A stretch of 64,000 bases of DNA from Terriglobia bacterium. Lineage in GTDB: Bacteria > Acidobacteriota > Terriglobia > Bryobacterales > UBA6623. Below, one piece after another: positions 16,738 to 26,491 of the stretch. The stretch spans positions 36,763-100,762 of the forward strand of contig VXRL01000031.1 of assembly GCA_009838515.1 (NCBI GenBank). The letters run 5' to 3'. Each line of letters starts with the position of its first letter. The stretch's first letter is position 1. Under the pieces are notes generated by a model that saw only the letters and a program-made list of their open reading frames with translations, did not search any database and was not told the DNA's origin. A program made the position numbers and the translations under genes.

Positions 16738-18753
16738 ATGGGCCTGCTTTCCCCGTGGTTCTTGGCCGGGGCCCTCGCTGTCGGGCTGCCGCTGTGGCTG
16801 CACCTGATGCGCCGCCGGAACCCGGTGAGGCTGCCGTTCAGCTCGCTCATGTTCTTCGAAAAGCGCACCGAGACCACCATCCGGGAACGCCGCTTGCGCT
16901 ACCTGCTGCTGCTTGCGTGTCGGCTCGCCCTACTCCTGCTGCTTGCGCTGGCGTTCGCCAAGCCCGTCTGGGAGCGGCCTCCGATAGCGATCGCGGGCAG
17001 CATCCCGAAGCTGCACTACATCGCGCTGGACACTTCACTCAGCATGCGCTACGGCGACCGCTGGGAACGCGCCGCCGAAGAGGCCGACGCGATCGTGGAT
17101 TCGCTCGGGCAGGCTGACCAAGCCCAGATTCTGACCAACGGACCGTCGGTGCAGGTGCTGACCGAGCCCACCTCCGATAAGTCCGCGCTACAGCGGGCAC
17201 TGGCTGGCTTGGAGCCGACAAGTTCGCGCAACGATTTCGGGGATGTGATCGAAGCGGTGCGCAATCTGGCGGGTGACGACGCCGCGCCGTCGGTCCTGCA
17301 TCTGATCTCCGATTTGCAGAATTCCGCGATGCCGTCCCGGTTTCAAGACCTGGTACTGCCCGAATCCTCCGAGCTGGTGCTCCACGATGTGGCTGCGGGC
17401 GATTTCGCGAACTGGGCGATCGACAGCGTGAAGGGATCGACGCGCGTCTACGGACGCGACGCGCCGAAGCTCGAAGCGGCGGTTGTCAGTTTTGCCGAGA
17501 GCGAGGCCAACAAGACGGTTTCGCTGTGGATCGACGGTCGCTTGGCCGCCAGCCAGCAGAAGAGCATCGCCGCTAACGGGCGCGAGTCCTTCGTGTTCGA
17601 AATCCCAGCGGCGCCGCGGGGCTTCAGCCGGGCCGAGCTCAGACTCGAGCCGGCCGACGAACTTCCGGACGACGATCTCCGGAGGGTGGCGCTGGACAAC
17701 AGCGAGCCGGAGCCCTTGCTGTTCATTTCGCAGGACAGGCGCCGTCGCGATCTGCTCTACTTCAAGGCCGCCCTCGAGTCCAGCGTCGCCTCGCGCTATA
17801 CGCTTGAGACGGCGTCTCCCGGCGATGCAAGTCGGCTCGATCCAAGCCGTTACGCTTTGGTCGTGCTGTCCGACGTGCCGCGCCTGGACAGCGGCTTCGA
17901 GTCCCGGCTGCAAGCATGGATCGAAGCGGGCGGCGCTGTACTGATTGCGCTCGGCCCGAACTCGGCGCTGGCTCGCCGAGCCCCGGTTAGCGGCCACAGC
18001 TTGGAACAGCCCCTGTCCTCGGAACGGGGCGGCGATCCCTTTCAGGTCGCCGGTCCCTCGGATGAGTCGCACTCCGTGGCGAATGCCGCCGAAGGACTGC
18101 GCCCGGTCAAGTTCTTCCTCTATGCAAGAGTGCAGCCGCTTGAGGGCGACGCCGTGCCGATGCGGCTGGGCAACGGGGATCCCCTCTTGGTCGAGCGCGA
18201 GATCGGCGGGGGGCGCGTGTTGGTGTTCGCTTCGGCCTTCGACAACATCTGGAACAACTTGCCCGTGACGTCGGTCTATGTGCCGTTCGTGGCCGAAGCA
18301 GTGCGCTACCTGACCGGGGCCGAGGCAGCCCGGGGAGAGGCGCTGTTGGGCGAGGTGCTGGAGCTGGGCCGGCGGCGCGGCAGCGGCGCGACCGTCCAGG
18401 TGCTTGACCCCGCAGGTGAGCGGGTCTTGACCCTGTCCGATTCGGTGAGCCGCGAAGCAGTGCCTTTGGAATCCATCGGCTACTACGAGATTCGCGGCTC
18501 GGACCGCTCCGAGTTGCTAGCGGTCAACGCAGATCCACGCGAGTCGAATCTTCGCGGCGTCGATCAAGACACCTTGGAATTGTGGCAGTCCACCGGCGGC
18601 GCGGAGGCCGCGCAGGCTGCCGCGGCTGGCCTGCCGCCGCCCGAAGTGCCCCCCTGGCGCGTGTGGAGGATGGTGCTGGCACTGCTCTTGCTCGCCGTGC
18701 TGCTAGAATCTCTGATAGCGGATCGGCATCTGGACACGCTCAGAGGGGATTGA
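16738..18753 (+). CDS. BatA-type membrane protein with vWA domain
   Basis: 671 residues, 4 bases after the DUF58 gene. The N-terminus is the aerotolerance-regulator type: a helix with WFLAGALAVGLPLWLHLMRRRNP, then FSSLMFFEKR and a second helix (about 55-75). A vWA domain follows with LDTSLSMRYG (Asp98). A GATase-like segment lies near 300-480, and a last helix near the C-terminus (WRMVLALLLLAVLLESLIA). Such proteins sit in the inner membrane with the vWA domain outside the lipid phase. It is the second membrane vWA protein of this operon and may pair with the one at 9298. Confidence 0.88.
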   Translation: MGLLSPWFLAGALAVGLPLWLHLMRRRNPVRLPFSSLMFFEKRTETTIRERRLRYLLLLACRLALLLLLALAFAKPVWERPPIAIAGSIPKLHYIALDTSLSMRYGDRWERAAEEADAIVDSLGQADQAQILTNGPSVQVLTEPTSDKSALQRALAGLEPTSSRNDFGDVIEAVRNLAGDDAAPSVLHLISDLQNSAMPSRFQDLVLPESSELVLHDVAAGDFANWAIDSVKGSTRVYGRDAPKLEAAVVSFAESEANKTVSLWIDGRLAASQQKSIAANGRESFVFEIPAAPRGFSRAELRLEPADELPDDDLRRVALDNSEPEPLLFISQDRRRRDLLYFKAALESSVASRYTLETASPGDASRLDPSRYALVVLSDVPRLDSGFESRLQAWIEAGGAVLIALGPNSALARRAPVSGHSLEQPLSSERGGDPFQVAGPSDESHSVANAAEGLRPVKFFLYARVQPLEGDAVPMRLGNGDPLLVEREIGGGRVLVFASAFDNIWNNLPVTSVYVPFVAEAVRYLTGAEAARGEALLGEVLELGRRRGSGATVQVLDPAGERVLTLSDSVSREAVPLESIGYYEIRGSDRSELLAVNADPRESNLRGVDQDTLELWQSTGGAEAAQAAAAGLPPPEVPPWRVWRMVLALLLLAVLLESLIADRHLDTLRGD

Positions 18754-18756
18754 TCA

Positions 18757-21700
18757 ATGATTCTCGATCACCAAGAACAGCCCGCTGGAAGCTTGGAGCG
18801 GTACTTGGGATCGATCGCGGTCCGGCTGCGTGCGGCCGCAGCTGCCAAGGGCTTGGGTGCCTTGGGGTTGACCGCCCTATGCATGACGGCCGCATGCGTC
18901 TTCCTAGCCAACCGGGCGGCATTCTCCGATGCCAGCGTCGTAGGCTCTCGCACCGCCTTGCTGGCGTCGCTGGCAGCGGTCGTTGTGCTGCTGCTGGTCC
19001 TGCCGTTGCGCCGACTGGTCAAGGGCAGGGCGTTCGCGCGCGCCGCGGACGAGGCTGAGCGCCGCTCGCCTGAGTTCGGCGGGCGCTTGCGCACCTGGGC
19101 GGACGAACGCGACCGCGCTGAGGTGGGCGGGCGAGCGCCCAGCCCGCTGCTCGCGTTGCTCGCCCGCGACACGTCGCTGGCATCGGCGGTGGTGCCGTTG
19201 GACTCGGTTGTGAGCCGGGCCTTAGTCGCCCTGTTCGCCGCGACCGGTCTCGTCGCGGTGCTGGCGCTGTTTTGGCTGGGAGTTGCCGGTCCGGGCTATT
19301 GGAGCTACGGCACTTCGCGGCTTTGGACCGGGTGGTTCCTTACGCACGAGGATCCGCTCTACGAGCTGCAGGTCGAACCCGGGGACACCTCGATCCGCCA
19401 AGGGGGGCGGCTGGAAGTCACTGCCCTGCCGCTCGGCTTCGAGCCGCCGCTGGTCGAGTTGTATGCGAAGTTCGAGAGCAGCGTGGACTGGGAGCGTGCG
19501 CCGATGGGGCCTCAGCTGGAAGGCGCGGGCTTCGGGTTCTCCTTCTCCATGGTCCGAGAGCCGCTGCGTTACTACGTCGAGGCGGGACGGCTGCGCAGTC
19601 GCGAGTACAGGGTCGACGTCATCGCCATGCCCACGGTGGAGAACATCCGTCTGGAGTTCGAGTACCCGGCTTGGAGCGGCCTCAACCCCAGCGTGCAGGA
19701 TCCAGGCGGCGACATCATGGCGGTGGCTGGCACCAAGGTCGGGGTGATCCTCACTACGGACAAGGACCTTGCTGACGGCTTGCTGGTGGTCGGCGAGGAA
19801 GAATTCCCTTTGCGGAGCAATCGCGCGGAGATCGTAGTGGGGGAGGACTCTTCCTACCACGTGGCAGCCATGCACCGCGGCGAGCGGGTGCGCCTCACCG
19901 AGGACTACTTCATCACTGCCGTGCCTGATGAGAAGCCGGAGGTCAAGATCCTCGAGCCGGGCCGCGATTGGCGCGCAACCAGCATCGAAGAGGTCGCCGT
20001 GCGGCTCGAAGCGACCGACGATTTCGGCCTGCGCAGCCTGCAGCTGCACTACGCGGTCAATGGCGTGGACCAAGAGGCGGTATCGCTGCCTGCCCGGCGC
20101 GGCGCGCTGGAGGCGACCGGCAGCCACACGTTCTTCCTAGAAGACCTCGGCGCGGGAGCGCGAAGCGCACCCGAGGCCGTCGAAGACGGCGGCGAGTCGC
20201 TGGCACCGCCGGCCCCCGAGGCGGGTCTCATCCCCGGAGACCTGATCAGCTACTACATCGTTGCCAAGGATGCCAAGAAGCAAGTCCGCAGCGACATGTA
20301 CTTTATCAACGTGCAGCCTTTCGAGCGACGCTTCTCGCAGTCTCAGCAGGCGGGCGGCCAGGGCCAGCAGGGCCAGCAACAGGACGAGATCTCGCGGCGC
20401 CAGAAGGAAATCATCCTAGCGACCTGGAACCTGATCAAGGAGCGCGACGCCGAGGACGGCCGCGAGGAGCGCAAGCTGCGCGAGAGCGCCGAAATGCTCT
20501 CGGAACTGCAGGGCACGTTAATGCAGCAGGCCCAGACCTTGGTGCAGCGCACGCGAGCTCGCCAGTTGACCAGGACCGATCCCAAATTCGCGCAGTTCGC
20601 CGAATTGCTGGAGCAGGCCGCCGGCTTCATGGAGCCCGCGGCCGAGGCGCTGCAGGCATTCCGGCTCGATGACGCGGTCGGCCCGGAGCAGCAGGCGCTG
20701 CAGTTCCTGCTGCGGGCGGAGAACCTCTTCACCGACATCCAGGTGACCATGGGGCGCGGCGGGGGCGGCGGAGGCGGCGCCTCGCGCGATCTGGCCGAGA
20801 TGTTCGAACTCGAGATGGATCTTGAGAAGAACCAGTACGAGACCGGCAGTGGGTCGTCCGGGCAGCAGGTCGAGCAGGAAATCGACGAGGCGATGAAGAA
20901 GCTCGAGGAGCTGGCTCGGCGCCAGGAGCGCTTGGCCGAGCAAGCCCAGGACCGCTCGCGGGCGAGCTTCGAGCAGCGCTGGCAGCAGGAAATGCTGCGG
21001 CGCGAAGCCGAGGACCTCAAGCGCGAGCTGGAACAGCTCCAGCGCCGCCAGCAGAGCCAAGGGGGCCAGCAGAGCAGGGCGCGGGGCGGACAGAGCTCCC
21101 AGTCGCAAGGGTCGTCGAGCGGCCAGTCCGGCATGCGCCAGCAGTTGGACCGCACGATCCGCCAGCTGGAGCGGGCCGCGCGCGAGATGGAGCGAGGAGG
21201 CCAGGGCGGCGACCAGCGCGCCTCGTCAGCGAGGGCCCAGCGGGAGTTGCAGCAGGCCTTGGAAGCGCTCCAGCAGCAACGCCAGCAGCAGAGTCAGTCC
21301 GCTGTCAGCGAGATGGCGGAGGAGGCGGCTCGGCTCGCCGAGGAACAGGAGCAGGCGGCAGCCGAGCTGGATCGGTCGCTCAAGGTTGCCTTGGAGGCAC
21401 TGAAGGCGCAAGGGGGCCGGCAGAACGGCCCGTTGCCGACGGGCATGACCCGCGAGGAAGAGATCGACTTGGCGGATCGCAAGCGCAGCATGCGCGACCG
21501 CCTGTCTGAGATCGAGAAGGGAATCCAGACGCACTCGCGCATGCTGCGCGAGCGCAATGACGAGGCCTCCAAGGCTCTGATGAACTCCTTGATCGAATTG
21601 CAGCAGTCGGAAGCGCTGCCCGCCATGCAGTATGCCGAGGACCTGATCCGACGGGGGCTTGCCCCGTACGCGGCGGGCAACGAGGAAGCGATTTCCCGGG

Positions 21701-22419
21701 CCATCCGCCGGCTGCGCGACAACCTGCGCGAAGCGGGCGAGCTGGCGCAGAGGGAGGGCAGCGGAGCAGAGCGCGGACTGGAGAGGCTGCTCTCCAGCGT
21801 GGAGCAAATGCGCCGCGACTTGGAACGCGCGATGGGTCCCGGGCAAGACCGCGAGGGGAACCGCTCGGGCCAGGCGCCAGGGCAGCAGCCCGGAGGGAGC
21901 CAGCCTGGCCAGCAGTCCGGGCAGGGCGCTGGCGGCACCGGCGATCCAAGCCGGCCTGGTGGCGGGACGGGGGTTGGCGCAGCGGGCGGCGAATGGCGGG
22001 GCGGCTGGGGAGGCACCGAGTCCCTCGGCGATGGCCGACCACGCGGGCCCTTCGGCGCGCGGCCGCTCGAGCCGGCTGAGCGCGATCGCATGGAGCGCGC
22101 CTTGGAGGCAGGTATCGCCGACATTCCCGGGCTGGCCCAGCAACTCCGGATGACGCGGGAGTTCGACCCACGCCAGATCGCGGAGCTGAGAAACTTCGCC
22201 CGCGAGCTGGGCGACGGCCGCTTTCTCGGCAACCCGGAGCTGTTAGAGCAGGAATACCGCAACGTGCTTGCGATGCTTGAGCAGATCGAGGTCAAACTGC
22301 GGCGCCAAGTCGAGCTGGACGACAAGGAAGAGGTGCGCGCTATCGTTTCCGAGCCGGTACCGGAGTCGTACCGCGAGGCGGTCGCGGAATACTACCGCAG
22401 GCTCGGCGGATCGAAGTAG
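18757..22419 (+). CDS. Very large DUF4175-like membrane/coiled-coil protein
   Basis: 1220 residues, 3 bases after the BatA-like gene. Three hydrophobic segments lie in the first 185 residues. A beta-rich region with Ig-like features follows (about 190-520; LYELQVEPGDTSIRQGG, YYVEAGRLRSREYRVDVIA). From about 525 to 1130 it is dominated by glutamine, arginine and glutamate heptads interrupted by Gly/Ser/Gln-rich linkers (GQGQQGQQQDE). This matches DUF4175-family proteins that end MoxR operons. The long coiled coil suggests an extended periplasmic structure. The repetitive CAG-rich DNA reflects this composition and is not a separate repeat element. Confidence 0.8.
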   Translation: MILDHQEQPAGSLERYLGSIAVRLRAAAAAKGLGALGLTALCMTAACVFLANRAAFSDASVVGSRTALLASLAAVVVLLLVLPLRRLVKGRAFARAADEAERRSPEFGGRLRTWADERDRAEVGGRAPSPLLALLARDTSLASAVVPLDSVVSRALVALFAATGLVAVLALFWLGVAGPGYWSYGTSRLWTGWFLTHEDPLYELQVEPGDTSIRQGGRLEVTALPLGFEPPLVELYAKFESSVDWERAPMGPQLEGAGFGFSFSMVREPLRYYVEAGRLRSREYRVDVIAMPTVENIRLEFEYPAWSGLNPSVQDPGGDIMAVAGTKVGVILTTDKDLADGLLVVGEEEFPLRSNRAEIVVGEDSSYHVAAMHRGERVRLTEDYFITAVPDEKPEVKILEPGRDWRATSIEEVAVRLEATDDFGLRSLQLHYAVNGVDQEAVSLPARRGALEATGSHTFFLEDLGAGARSAPEAVEDGGESLAPPAPEAGLIPGDLISYYIVAKDAKKQVRSDMYFINVQPFERRFSQSQQAGGQGQQGQQQDEISRRQKEIILATWNLIKERDAEDGREERKLRESAEMLSELQGTLMQQAQTLVQRTRARQLTRTDPKFAQFAELLEQAAGFMEPAAEALQAFRLDDAVGPEQQALQFLLRAENLFTDIQVTMGRGGGGGGGASRDLAEMFELEMDLEKNQYETGSGSSGQQVEQEIDEAMKKLEELARRQERLAEQAQDRSRASFEQRWQQEMLRREAEDLKRELEQLQRRQQSQGGQQSRARGGQSSQSQGSSSGQSGMRQQLDRTIRQLERAAREMERGGQGGDQRASSARAQRELQQALEALQQQRQQQSQSAVSEMAEEAARLAEEQEQAAAELDRSLKVALEALKAQGGRQNGPLPTGMTREEEIDLADRKRSMRDRLSEIEKGIQTHSRMLRERNDEASKALMNSLIELQQSEALPAMQYAEDLIRRGLAPYAAGNEEAISRAIRRLRDNLREAGELAQREGSGAERGLERLLSSVEQMRRDLERAMGPGQDREGNRSGQAPGQQPGGSQPGQQSGQGAGGTGDPSRPGGGTGVGAAGGEWRGGWGGTESLGDGRPRGPFGARPLEPAERDRMERALEAGIADIPGLAQQLRMTREFDPRQIAELRNFARELGDGRFLGNPELLEQEYRNVLAMLEQIEVKLRRQVELDDKEEVRAIVSEPVPESYREAVAEYYRRLGGSK

Positions 22420-22431
22420 CGAAACCCGGGG

Positions 22432-22809
22432 ATGTGGACTAGCACGAACAATCCGGATCAGACCGGAGCATACTCCCCGCATCGCGGCATCGCCCCGGAG
22501 ATCCGGGGCCGGATCATCCGCTCGGAGGTCGAGGGGGGCGTGCGCTTGCGGGCCTTGGAAGAGGGAGACCGGGTTGTGGTGAAGACGGCCAACCGGATCT
22601 ACCGCATCGAAATCCGGGGCGGCCGGACGTGGATTTCGGGCCATCCGCGCTTCTGCCCGCAACCGGTGGCGGTCTTGGTGCGAGGCTCGACTTGGGGCGG
22701 GGCGATGCTCAAGCCCGACTATCTCGGCTTGGGCATGCACATGGAGTTCCACCATCCCGACCACGCCACGGTAGTGACTTCCAAGATCGAATCGGTCTCG
22801 GTGGGCTGA
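22432..22809 (+). CDS. Conserved-looking small hypothetical protein
   Basis: 125 residues, 12 bases after the DUF4175 gene and probably the last gene of the operon. I do not recognise a family. It has no signal peptide or membrane helix. The core alternates hydrophobic and charged residues as in a small beta-barrel (GGVRLRALEEGDRVVVKTANRIYRIEI split by GGRTWISGHPRF). The end VVTSKIESVSV also looks like beta-strand. Codon usage resembles the neighbours. Confidence 0.65.
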   Translation: MWTSTNNPDQTGAYSPHRGIAPEIRGRIIRSEVEGGVRLRALEEGDRVVVKTANRIYRIEIRGGRTWISGHPRFCPQPVAVLVRGSTWGGAMLKPDYLGLGMHMEFHHPDHATVVTSKIESVSVG

Positions 22810-22821
22810 GACGCTGCGACG

Positions 22822-23763
22822 CTACCCGAGCAGGGCGCCGACATGGCTCTCCACGCTGGAGGCTAGGCCGGCGAGGCTGTAGCCGCCCTCCAGCGCGGAC
22901 ACAAGCCGCCCGTCGGCATGCCTGTCCGCCAAGTCCTGCAGCAGGTTCGTCAGCTCGGCAAAATCGCCGTCAGCGAGCCGGAACTGGCCGAGCGGGTCTC
23001 CCAGGCGCGAGTCGAACCCTGCCGAGATCATCACGAGCTCGGGAGCGAACGCCTCTGCCGCAGGCAGCAGCCTGTCGCGGAACGCGCCGAAGATCTCTTT
23101 GCGGCCGGTGTGCGCCGGGAACGGGCAATTGATGGTCGTGTCCGCCCCCGCACCCTCGCCGGTTTCGTCGCGCATGCCGGTGCCGGGATACCACGGTGAC
23201 TGGTGCGTGCTGAAGAAGAGAACAGAGGGATCGTCGTAGAAGATGTCCTGAGTGCCGTTGCCGTGATGCACGTCCCAGTCCACGATCAAGACACGCTGCA
23301 AGCCGTGGCCCTTGATCGCATGGCGCGCCCCGATCGCGACATTGTTGAAGACGCAGAATCCCATGCCCTGTTGCGGGCGTGCATGGTGGCCGGGCGGCCG
23401 CAGCGCGCAAAAGGCCTGCTTGACGGGCCCCGTCAGGACCGAGTCCACGGCCGAGCAGACCGCGCCGACTGCCATTCGCGCCGCTGACAGGGAACCCTTG
23501 CCTACATGCGTGTCTCCCGTGGAGAGCATCCGGTTGCCCGCGCCGATCTCGCGTTCGACCAGTTCGATATAGTCGGCCCGGTGGCACAGGCGCAGCGTGT
23601 CGAATCCAGCCTCTTCGCAGTCTCGAGACTGCATGCGCCCGGAAAGCCCGCTTGAGCCGAGCGCGCGCAGCACGGCCTCGAAGCGCTCGACACGTTCGGG
23701 GTGCCCGTGTGGAGTGCGGTGGTCGCGGGACGATTCGGGAGCTATGAGCAGCGTGGGTGGCAT
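22822..23763 (-). CDS. Histone deacetylase family protein (acetylpolyamine/acetoin-utilisation type)
   Basis: 313 residues, convergent with the MoxR operon. Arginase/deacetylase-fold signatures are complete: HPERVERF near the N-terminus, RPPGHHA (His126-His127), zinc ligands in VDWDVHHGNGTQDIFY (Asp164 and His166), the second aspartate in MISAGFDSR, and the catalytic tyrosine in ALEGGYS. These zinc enzymes remove acetyl groups from lysines, polyamines or small amides. Bacterial members are cytoplasmic and their substrates are rarely known. No acetoin or polyamine gene is adjacent. Confidence 0.92.
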   Translation of the reverse strand: MPPTLLIAPESSRDHRTPHGHPERVERFEAVLRALGSSGLSGRMQSRDCEEAGFDTLRLCHRADYIELVEREIGAGNRMLSTGDTHVGKGSLSAARMAVGAVCSAVDSVLTGPVKQAFCALRPPGHHARPQQGMGFCVFNNVAIGARHAIKGHGLQRVLIVDWDVHHGNGTQDIFYDDPSVLFFSTHQSPWYPGTGMRDETGEGAGADTTINCPFPAHTGRKEIFGAFRDRLLPAAEAFAPELVMISAGFDSRLGDPLGQFRLADGDFAELTNLLQDLADRHADGRLVSALEGGYSLAGLASSVESHVGALLG

Positions 23764-23888
23764 GGGGGACGTTCCGACAACGCGTCAGGGGTGCTGGGTG
23801 TCCTTTTAGTGTCGCGCACGGCCCGACTGTCCGGAAATCAGACGCGCAGCTAGCGGACGCCGCCCGCGATTGCCATAATCGGATAGCC

Positions 23889-25748
23889 GTGTCGCTGCAG
23901 TTTCTCGGCAAGAACCGGCTCGCGCTGGTCATCCTGCTCTGCATCGCAATGCTCGTCCTGCTGGGCGCGCTACAGTTCGCCTGGACGGGGCAGCTCAGCG
24001 AGGCGCAGGCGGCGATGATGCAGAACGCCCTGGCCAACTCCGTGCGCCAGTTCGAGCAAGAAGTGGAGCGCGAGCTGATGTTCCTCCTGGCGCTGATGCG
24101 GCCCGAGGGGCGAGGCGGGCAGCAGCTGGACTGGAACAGGTGCGCCGAAGGATACTCGCTGTGGGCCGAAACCAGCGCTCATGCGGGCTTGCTGTCTCGG
24201 ATCTTGGTGTACCAGGTAGGCCGCGATGGCGAGGCTAGGCTGCAGGAATTGCCCTTGGGGGAGGCCGAGCCGGTGGAGGCGGAGTGGGAACTCCAACTTG
24301 AGCCGGTCGAGCGTGCCTTGGCCCGAGCGGCCGGCCGGCCCGGCCGCGGTCGCGGACCCTTCACATGGACGCTGTTTCCAGAGGGCGAGGCTGTGGTGCG
24401 ACCGATCGCGGCCCTCGATCGACTCAGGCGAGGGCCGGCACGCGGGCCCCGCAGCGGCGGGTCTGCGTTCATCGTCGTCGTGCTGGATTGGAGCTATGTC
24501 GCTCAACAGATGCTGCCCGAATTGGTTGACCGGCTGTTCTCCGGCGCTGACGGCGAGCGCTTGTATGAAGTGGCCATCGCTGTGCGCGATGGCGAGAATG
24601 GCGAGCGCTTCTTGTACCGGTCAGACCCGTCCATCGACGCCGCCTGGCTGGCCGGCGCGGACATGCGGCGGCGTCCAAGGCTGTTCCGGTCCCCGCCGGA
24701 GCGCCCCGGGCCGCCGCTAGCGGGGCCTGCAGGCGGGCCGGACCCAATTCGCCGGCTCGCGCTGGAAGCGGGCCGCGACGAGCGAGCGGGCGCGGCGGTC
24801 GGCCAGGGCCAGCAGGGCGGATTGCGTTCGCTGCAGGGCGGGCGGGGCCGGATCGCGATCGCTGGTGCCGGCACTGGGCTGACCGTGGAACTCGCAGCCG
24901 CCCACGTTTCGGGCTCTCTCGCAGGAGCGGTGGCAAGACAGCGGGCGCGCAACCTCGGCGCGGGCTTGGGAGTGCTGCTATTGCTGGCGGGGGCCATGGC
25001 CTTGGTGGTGGTCTCCGCGCGTCGGGCTGCGCGGCTGGCCGCGATGCAGATGGAGTTCATCGCCGGCGTTTCGCACGAGCTGCGGACGCCGCTTTCGGTA
25101 ATCTGCTCGGTCGGGGAGAACCTCGCCGACGGTGTCGTCTCGTCTGCGGAAGGGGCCAAGCGATACGGGCAGCTGATCTTCAGCCAGGGTCGGCGCTTGG
25201 GCGAGATGGTCGAGCAGACCTTGCAGTTTGCCTCGCTGGAGTCCGGCAAGCGGCAGTTCAAGCTGGCTCGGATCGACCCGGAAATGGCCGTGCAACGCGC
25301 CGTCGATCAAGCTCGTCCAATGATCGAGCAGGCGGGGTTTGCGCTGGAGCGCGGCACCGCCCCTAGCTTGCCACGGGTTCGTGCCGACGAGAACGCCTTG
25401 CAGCAGATACTCGCCAACTTGATCAGCAACGCCGTCAAGTATGGCGATCCGGGCCGCTGGATCCGCGTCGAAGCGGATACGGGCCGAAGCGATGGCGACC
25501 CCGAGGTGCGGATCCGGATCTGCGACCGCGGCAGGGGGATCCCGAAAGAGGAGGAAGGGCGGGTGTTCGACGCCTTCTATCGCGGGGCGGCTGCGGGGGA
25601 AGGGAACATCCAGGGTTCTGGATTGGGCCTCAAGCTGGCGCGTGACCTGGCGCAAGGCATGGGCGGCAAGCTCTCGATGCAGAGCGAGCCCGGCGAGGGC
25701 AGCGTGTTCACGCTGCACTTGCCGGCGCTGGTCGACGCGGAGGCGTAG
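23889..25748 (+). CDS. Membrane sensor histidine kinase
   Basis: 619 residues from a GTG at 23889; the frame upstream is open but not protein-like. An N-terminal membrane helix (about 10-32) and a second one (about 357-378, GVLLLLAGAMALVVV) flank a large periplasmic sensor domain. The HisKA box is FIAGVSHELRTPL with phospho-acceptor His396. The ATPase domain shows ANLISNAVKYGDPG, DRGRGIPKEEEG and GSGLGLKLARDLAQGMGG. The response regulator gene follows 11 bases later, so this is a two-component system. The Arg/Gly/Pro-rich loop just before helix 2 is unusual. Signal unknown. Confidence 0.93.
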   Translation: MSLQFLGKNRLALVILLCIAMLVLLGALQFAWTGQLSEAQAAMMQNALANSVRQFEQEVERELMFLLALMRPEGRGGQQLDWNRCAEGYSLWAETSAHAGLLSRILVYQVGRDGEARLQELPLGEAEPVEAEWELQLEPVERALARAAGRPGRGRGPFTWTLFPEGEAVVRPIAALDRLRRGPARGPRSGGSAFIVVVLDWSYVAQQMLPELVDRLFSGADGERLYEVAIAVRDGENGERFLYRSDPSIDAAWLAGADMRRRPRLFRSPPERPGPPLAGPAGGPDPIRRLALEAGRDERAGAAVGQGQQGGLRSLQGGRGRIAIAGAGTGLTVELAAAHVSGSLAGAVARQRARNLGAGLGVLLLLAGAMALVVVSARRAARLAAMQMEFIAGVSHELRTPLSVICSVGENLADGVVSSAEGAKRYGQLIFSQGRRLGEMVEQTLQFASLESGKRQFKLARIDPEMAVQRAVDQARPMIEQAGFALERGTAPSLPRVRADENALQQILANLISNAVKYGDPGRWIRVEADTGRSDGDPEVRIRICDRGRGIPKEEEGRVFDAFYRGAAAGEGNIQGSGLGLKLARDLAQGMGGKLSMQSEPGEGSVFTLHLPALVDAEA

Positions 25749-25759
25749 CAGAACTGGCG

Positions 25760-26458
25760 ATGTCGCGCATCTTGGTTGTCGAGGACGAGGTCGGCATCCG
25801 CATGACCATCGAGGATCGGCTCAAGGCCGAAGGCTACGAGGTCGAGGTGGCCAAGGATGGCGTGAGCGGTTATGAGCGCGTCCGCGCCGGCGGAATCGAC
25901 TTAGTCGTACTGGACCTGATGCTGCCCAAGAAGCCGGGCCTTGACATCTGTCGCGACCTCCGCGGGGCGGGCATCGTCACGCCCGTGCTGATGCTCACGG
26001 CCAAGGGGCAGGTGATGGATCGGGTCAAGGGCTTGCGTACCGGCGCCGACGACTACTTGGTGAAGCCGTTCCAGATGCTCGAGTTGGTGGCGCGGATCGA
26101 GGCCTTGCTGCGGCGCGATCGCATCAAGGGCGGAGCCAGCGAGGCCAAGTTGTACTCGTTCGGGGACGTGAGCGTCGATTCCAAGCAAGCGGCGGTGTTT
26201 CGTGGAGACAACAAGTTGCAACTCTCGGCGAAGGAATACCAACTGCTGTTGTATTTCGTCCAGCATCCGCAACAGGCGCTTTCGCGGGACCGATTGCTGC
26301 GGGAAGTCTGGAAGTATCAAGCCGAGGTTTCGACCAGGACGGTCGACGTGCATGTCGGCTGGCTGAGGCAGAAAATCGAGGACGATTCGCGTAAGCCGCG
26401 ATGGATTATCACGCGGCACGGTATCGGATATATTTTTGATCCGAAGGAGCGCAGCTAG
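25760..26458 (+). CDS. OmpR/PhoB-family response regulator
   Basis: 232 residues. The receiver domain (1-115) has the acidic pair VVEDE, phospho-acceptor Asp52 in VLDLMLPKKPG, MLTAKG and the lysine of DDYLVKPF. The winged-helix output domain (about 135-228) includes LSAKEYQLLLYFVQHPQQALSR, STRTVDVHVGWLRQKIE and a terminal RHGIGYIF. It is the cognate regulator of the kinase 11 bases upstream. No regulon can be deduced from this window. Confidence 0.95.
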   Translation: MSRILVVEDEVGIRMTIEDRLKAEGYEVEVAKDGVSGYERVRAGGIDLVVLDLMLPKKPGLDICRDLRGAGIVTPVLMLTAKGQVMDRVKGLRTGADDYLVKPFQMLELVARIEALLRRDRIKGGASEAKLYSFGDVSVDSKQAAVFRGDNKLQLSAKEYQLLLYFVQHPQQALSRDRLLREVWKYQAEVSTRTVDVHVGWLRQKIEDDSRKPRWIITRHGIGYIFDPKERS

Positions 26459-26491
26459 GGCCCTCACCCTGCTGATAGACTCAAGGCAGGC

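Noticed and set aside
20340..21320. Possible repeat array or CRISPR-like pattern (cag-rich)
   Set aside because: It is the codon reflection of a Gln-rich coiled coil inside the DUF4175 gene; no conserved repeat-spacer structure.
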